Source of the DNA: Archegozetes longisetosus
Lineage: Eukaryota > Arthropoda > Arachnida > Sarcoptiformes > Trhypochthoniidae
Reading direction: 5' to 3'
Length of the DNA: 64,000 nucleotides
NCBI GenBank assembly: GCA_018873245.2
Contig: JAEMBT020000003.1
Location: 4,607,843-4,671,842 of the forward strand
Positions 61,012-64,000 of this stretch are shown here, piece by piece. Within the stretch, counting starts at the first letter, position 1. Each line of letters begins with the position of its first letter. A program made the position numbers and the translations under genes. The notes beneath the pieces are model-generated. The model was not told the DNA's origin and did no database searches. It worked only from the letters and a program-made list of their open reading frames with translations.

Positions 61012-61649
61012 GACCGAAATAATTGAAGCAGATTTAGAGAGCAGTTCTTATCAAAATTTAGAAATAATTTATACAATAGTGACTAAACTAAACGAAAATA
61101 CTAGCGCTCAACAGCTTAGATTATTCTAAAGAGAAATCATATATGAATATTAGTTTTGGGACTAAAGGCGCGACTGTTTCCAAAAACAAAGTCTCAGTTA
61201 AGGATTCGTTAAGAAGAAAGAAAAGAGTCGCTAAACAGTCATAAAATGATTTGCCAGTTACTTATGAAGAGTGCGAAAAATAGAAACATGAGTTCGGAGA
61301 CATTAGATGTGAATGTGAATGCCTCGCATCGAATTCAGATACAAAAAGTTTATCAAAATTATCGATTGATAACTATACGAAGGGAGCAGTGAATAAAGTT
61401 AAGCGATCCGATCGTTATGTAGAAGAATATGTTGAAACATAATACTCCCCAAACATCGATGCAGGTCATAAACTGTCGGTTAGCGCAAACAAAAGCTTTA
61501 CTGATTCTGCATCAGATCCTAACATTCCATTGCAAGCTATGCTAACTTTGAATCGGTTCGAGTCTAAACCTCATTGGCCAATTGCTAGCAACTGTTTCAG
61601 TCTTATTCATCTCTATCGTTACAATAGTTTGAAACTATTTTCTTATTAA
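61012..61649 (+). pseudogene. decayed exon with frameshift and three stops
   Basis: After a good acceptor (CATTTTTATAG) a frame reads TEIIEADLESSSYQNLEII onward to about 61128. The reading then shifts and continues for 186 codons to 61649, interrupted by TAA (61242), TAG (61281) and TAA (61440). Segments such as TKGATVSKNKVSVKDSLRRK, DLPVTYEECEK, NKVKRSDRYVEEYVE and FESKPHWPIASNCF look like protein, with charged and cysteine residues. I do not recognise the family. The combination suggests a gene that lost function. An annotation with unseen introns avoiding all stops seems unlikely. Confidence 0.5.
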
Positions 61650-62957
61650 CTGTTTATTGATGTAAATGGTGTTTTTTAAATTGATAAATTCTAATACTAA
61701 TACTTATTGTTCATTTGAACCTTTAAATGTTTACCTCTTCCGCACATTTTTCACTTTGATCACGAACTCTAAGCCTTAATTTGAGTTGCTTTTAAGAATG
61801 AAAATTTGCAACTCAAGTTATAAAAGTTATCAAAAATCAAATGTAATCGATTAGTACTCGAACTATTTAGAGCTTGAATGGCAAATAATTGATAGAAAGA
61901 GTTAGCATAAGCATATTTAGTGTTTGTTGAGAAAATAAAGTGATAAGTAGAAGCTATAGAGGCGAGTGTTTGACAACCGATCGAAAGTAAAAATCAAACA
62001 GAATAAAAAAAGTATTCACGTCAATCTCGTATGGTATCGTTTTACACAAAGAGTTGCCGTATAGTATCTATTTGAATCACATGCTCCATATCTGTCCGCA
62101 TATCTGAATATCTTCATTGAATTTGTCTTTTCAATTGACTGTCATGTCTGTCCTGTTCAGATTGAATTGTATAGAACTTCTTTAGCATTGATAATGCTAT
62201 TGTGCTCTAAAGAACGAATACTCTGATAAGAGAAAAGTTTATCAAAATCCTTAAGTCTAGTACAGTTAGTAGAAGTAGTGGAGAATTGAATGGAGGAGAA
62301 GCTTAGCCTGAAATAGAAAAATGGCACCAGCTTAGAATTATCAAAGAGAATGTTTTACGTAAATAATAAGTCAAATTACGTAATATGTTTTTCAAATATA
62401 AAGATACGTAGTATTAATTAGCTTTCCAATTTTTTACTCTTTATTTCTCACCATCCAATTAATCCAATTTGTCCTCCAAAAGAATGAATCACTCGAACAA
62501 AATCAGATCAGATAATGCACTTGAGACCCAAGTTGTGGTTACGCTGTTAATAGTGGGTCTTCACCTAAATATTTACACCATTCTAACGAATGTAAATAAA
62601 GGTCAAGATTAAGAGAAAGATATTGTTACTTAGCTATAAAAAGGTAGTCACTTCACAGAATGTAATTTGAACGCATTTGATTAACGTATAATGATTGTGT
62701 AATCTTTAAGTTATAAAACATGTGGCAAACATTGTCGCAATTCTAAACAATCTGTGTATTTGATTACCGATCCTTCTAAGCATTGTTACTTCAGTTTGAA
62801 CATCGCGGACTAGAGTCTGCTGAGCAACAGAGGAAGGGCTAAAATTTCGAAATCAATTTTTAATAGATAACTATACCAATTATTATGCACGACAATCAGT
62901 CCTATAAACCAATTTATTGATACTAGAACTTAGTGTAATATTGTTCTAAGATTTTAG

Positions 62958-63020
62958 TGGACTAAAAAAATTCTTTTGTGGGCCGGATCTGGCCCGCGGG
63001 CCGCCTTATGGGAAACAGTG
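62958..63020 (+). mobile_element. solitary hAT-like transposon terminus
   Basis: A GC-rich island in AT-rich DNA: GTGGGCCGGATCTGGCCCGC followed by GGGCCGCC and GGGAAACAGTG. Such GGGCCGGAT(C/T)(C/T)GGCCCGCGGGCC blocks next to a GGGAACCA(C)TG-like end are common at termini of hAT elements. I found no matching opposite end or 8 bp duplication, so this is a truncated remnant or an end whose partner has decayed. Confidence 0.45.
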
Positions 63021-63188
63021 TTTGCTCTCAAGTGTTTACAATTCTTGAAATATTCAGTTAAAAGTGTTGGTATGAAAATTGGGATTAAATTATTCTAAAA
63101 GTTGTTATATTAGAGAGAAGGAGACAAGTTGGGTATGTTTTTCAATGAATAATTGAATCGTTCTTACAGTTATGTCTCATACTATAAT

Positions 63189-63445
63189 AACGTTACGCCA
63201 AAATTTCATTTTCGTGACTACCCCTTCCTTCCCTTTGTCACGCTGTCGTTAACACAACTCATCCCTACTCCCTATTGGAAGCTTAAGTTTTCCAGTATCT
63301 TGTACATTCTAATCTGAAGAAATTAATGTAAAATTTTCAATTTTCAATTAGGACCAGTAAGAAAGATAATTATTGCATGGCTTCAACCCCTATCACCTAA
63401 CGTTACACATTTGCTAGGCTGAACCTTAGACCCCTGCCCCCCGCA
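63189..63445. repeat. C-rich transposon-like debris with AACGTTAC motifs
   Basis: AACGTTAC occurs at 63189-63196 and 63399-63406. C-rich tracts lie next to them: CGTGACTACCCCTTCCTTCC, and CCCCTGCCCCCCGC near 63431-63444. A similar G-rich block plus GTAACGTTAC occurs at 44118-44163. The composition and palindromic motif suggest degenerate DNA-transposon ends of one family. Limits and superfamily are uncertain. Confidence 0.4.
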
Positions 63446-63678
63446 GCATGACTTGATGAAGGTATTCGGCATTATCACATTTGAATACTTATCACATTAT
63501 TATTTATTATTTGATATGTGGTGCTCTTTTAAATACTTTTGTAGTTGTAATTATTAGCTTGATAACTACTATCTTTTATGCTTAGTTATACTTATACTTC
63601 AATTTAATTCTACTTTCAATCGGAATTAAGCTTGAAAAGATTATTAAGAATATTCAATCGTTACTAGATTACGTCTCC

Positions 63679-63984
63679 TTGTTTTGTGCCAAAAATTTCA
63701 ACTCATATAATATTGTTTGGAAACAGGAATCCGGAAAGTGTTCGATTTTATGTGAAAGTCTTGAAAACATACTTCTCTGGAGAACTGTTGATAAAGCATT
63801 TGATAATAGACTTGCAAATGAACTGCAATCGTTTAAGATAAAACTGTTTTATAACATCGTTTTTATAGTGTATTTCTTGATAATTGAAACGTTTTTAGTG
63901 TTGGCACAATTACTCATTGTGCAAGCAAACTCAGACAAACAATTGCACTCATTTTCTACTTCAACTCATTTCTTAAGTATTTGA
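63679..63984 (+). other. unassigned terminal ORF
   Basis: A frame of 101 codons beginning at a non-ATG codon. It includes a possible acceptor (GGAAACAG at 63726) followed by ESGKCSILCESLENILLW, then RTVDKAFDNRLANELQSF and a hydrophobic segment (LFYNIVFIVYFLIIETFLVL). In the +1 frame the same DNA reads NPESVRFYVKVLKTYFSGEL, which is equally plausible. I do not recognise either. It could be part of a gene continuing outside the window or chance. Confidence 0.25.
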
Positions 63985-64000
63985 CGCGCAATATTTGGCC

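Larger units (their letters stand above)
61650..64000. other. noncoding, transposon debris
   Basis: No intact gene. The region holds a GC-rich hAT-like terminus (62958-63020), C-rich transposon-like sequence with two AACGTTAC motifs (63189-63445), and a terminal ORF of unknown status. The rest is plain AT-rich sequence. Confidence 0.55.

Noticed and set aside
61551-61575. GGTTCGAGTC, similar to a tRNA B box
   Set aside because: The flanking bases do not form a T-arm and no A box or acceptor stem is visible.
60040-61649. Alternative genetic code (TAA/TAG as Gln)
   Set aside because: All intact genes here end at TAA, TAG or TGA at family-typical positions and lack internal stops.

Overview
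The window is 64 kb of AT-rich animal nuclear DNA. The coding sequences are split by short GT-AG introns, mostly about 45-90 bp, and the gene set is metazoan: intraflagellar transport, dystroglycan glycosylation, NHEJ, AP-3, STT3 and an Hv1-like channel. Bacterial or organellar features are absent. The compact introns, mariner and hAT-type mobile elements and gene content suggest an invertebrate, most likely an arthropod such as an acariform mite. That placement is an inference. Gene names rest on motif and remembered-homologue comparison; no database search was run. Exon junctions were placed by hand from splice sites and reading-phase continuity.

Layout. Positions 1-12037 hold no recognisable gene. 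They carry repeats: two copies of a ~200 bp interspersed element, a complete 245 bp hAT-type MITE, G-rich repeat debris and an (AG)n microsatellite. From 12 to 28 kb on the + strand come a CTDSPL2-like phosphatase (with an apparent frameshift), glutaminyl-tRNA synthetase, an ENPP6-like choline phosphodiesterase and a voltage-gated proton-channel-like protein. From 28.3 to 38.7 kb the window is gene-dense: IFT38/CLUAP1 (-) and DYNC2LI1 (+) are divergent, DYNC2LI1 converges on POLR3C (-) with overlapping coding ends, followed by CRPPA/ISPD (-), CCDC12 (+) and MRPL4 (+).

An internally deleted mariner element sits immediately behind the MRPL4 poly(A) signal, followed by a third copy of the ~200 bp repeat. 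STT3B (-) fills 40.2-43.4 kb. After a 3 kb gap come TRPT1 (+), UBE2Z (+), GPD1 (-), AP3S (+) and an XLF/NHEJ1 homologue (+). From 57.8 kb to the end there is no intact gene. It holds exon-like stretches with in-frame stops (a probable decayed gene at about 60.0-61.65 kb), a GC-rich hAT-like terminus, other transposon debris and one unassigned terminal ORF.

Most genes are housekeeping genes without a shared pathway. The exception is the pair IFT38-DYNC2LI1, both needed for intraflagellar transport, which share a 286 bp intergenic region. I found no convincing new multi-gene system. The most unusual items are the Hv1-like channel (altered S3/S4 charges, long repeat-bearing tail), the IFT bidirectional promoter, the ~200 bp repeat family, the foldback element at 18.6 kb and the decayed gene.
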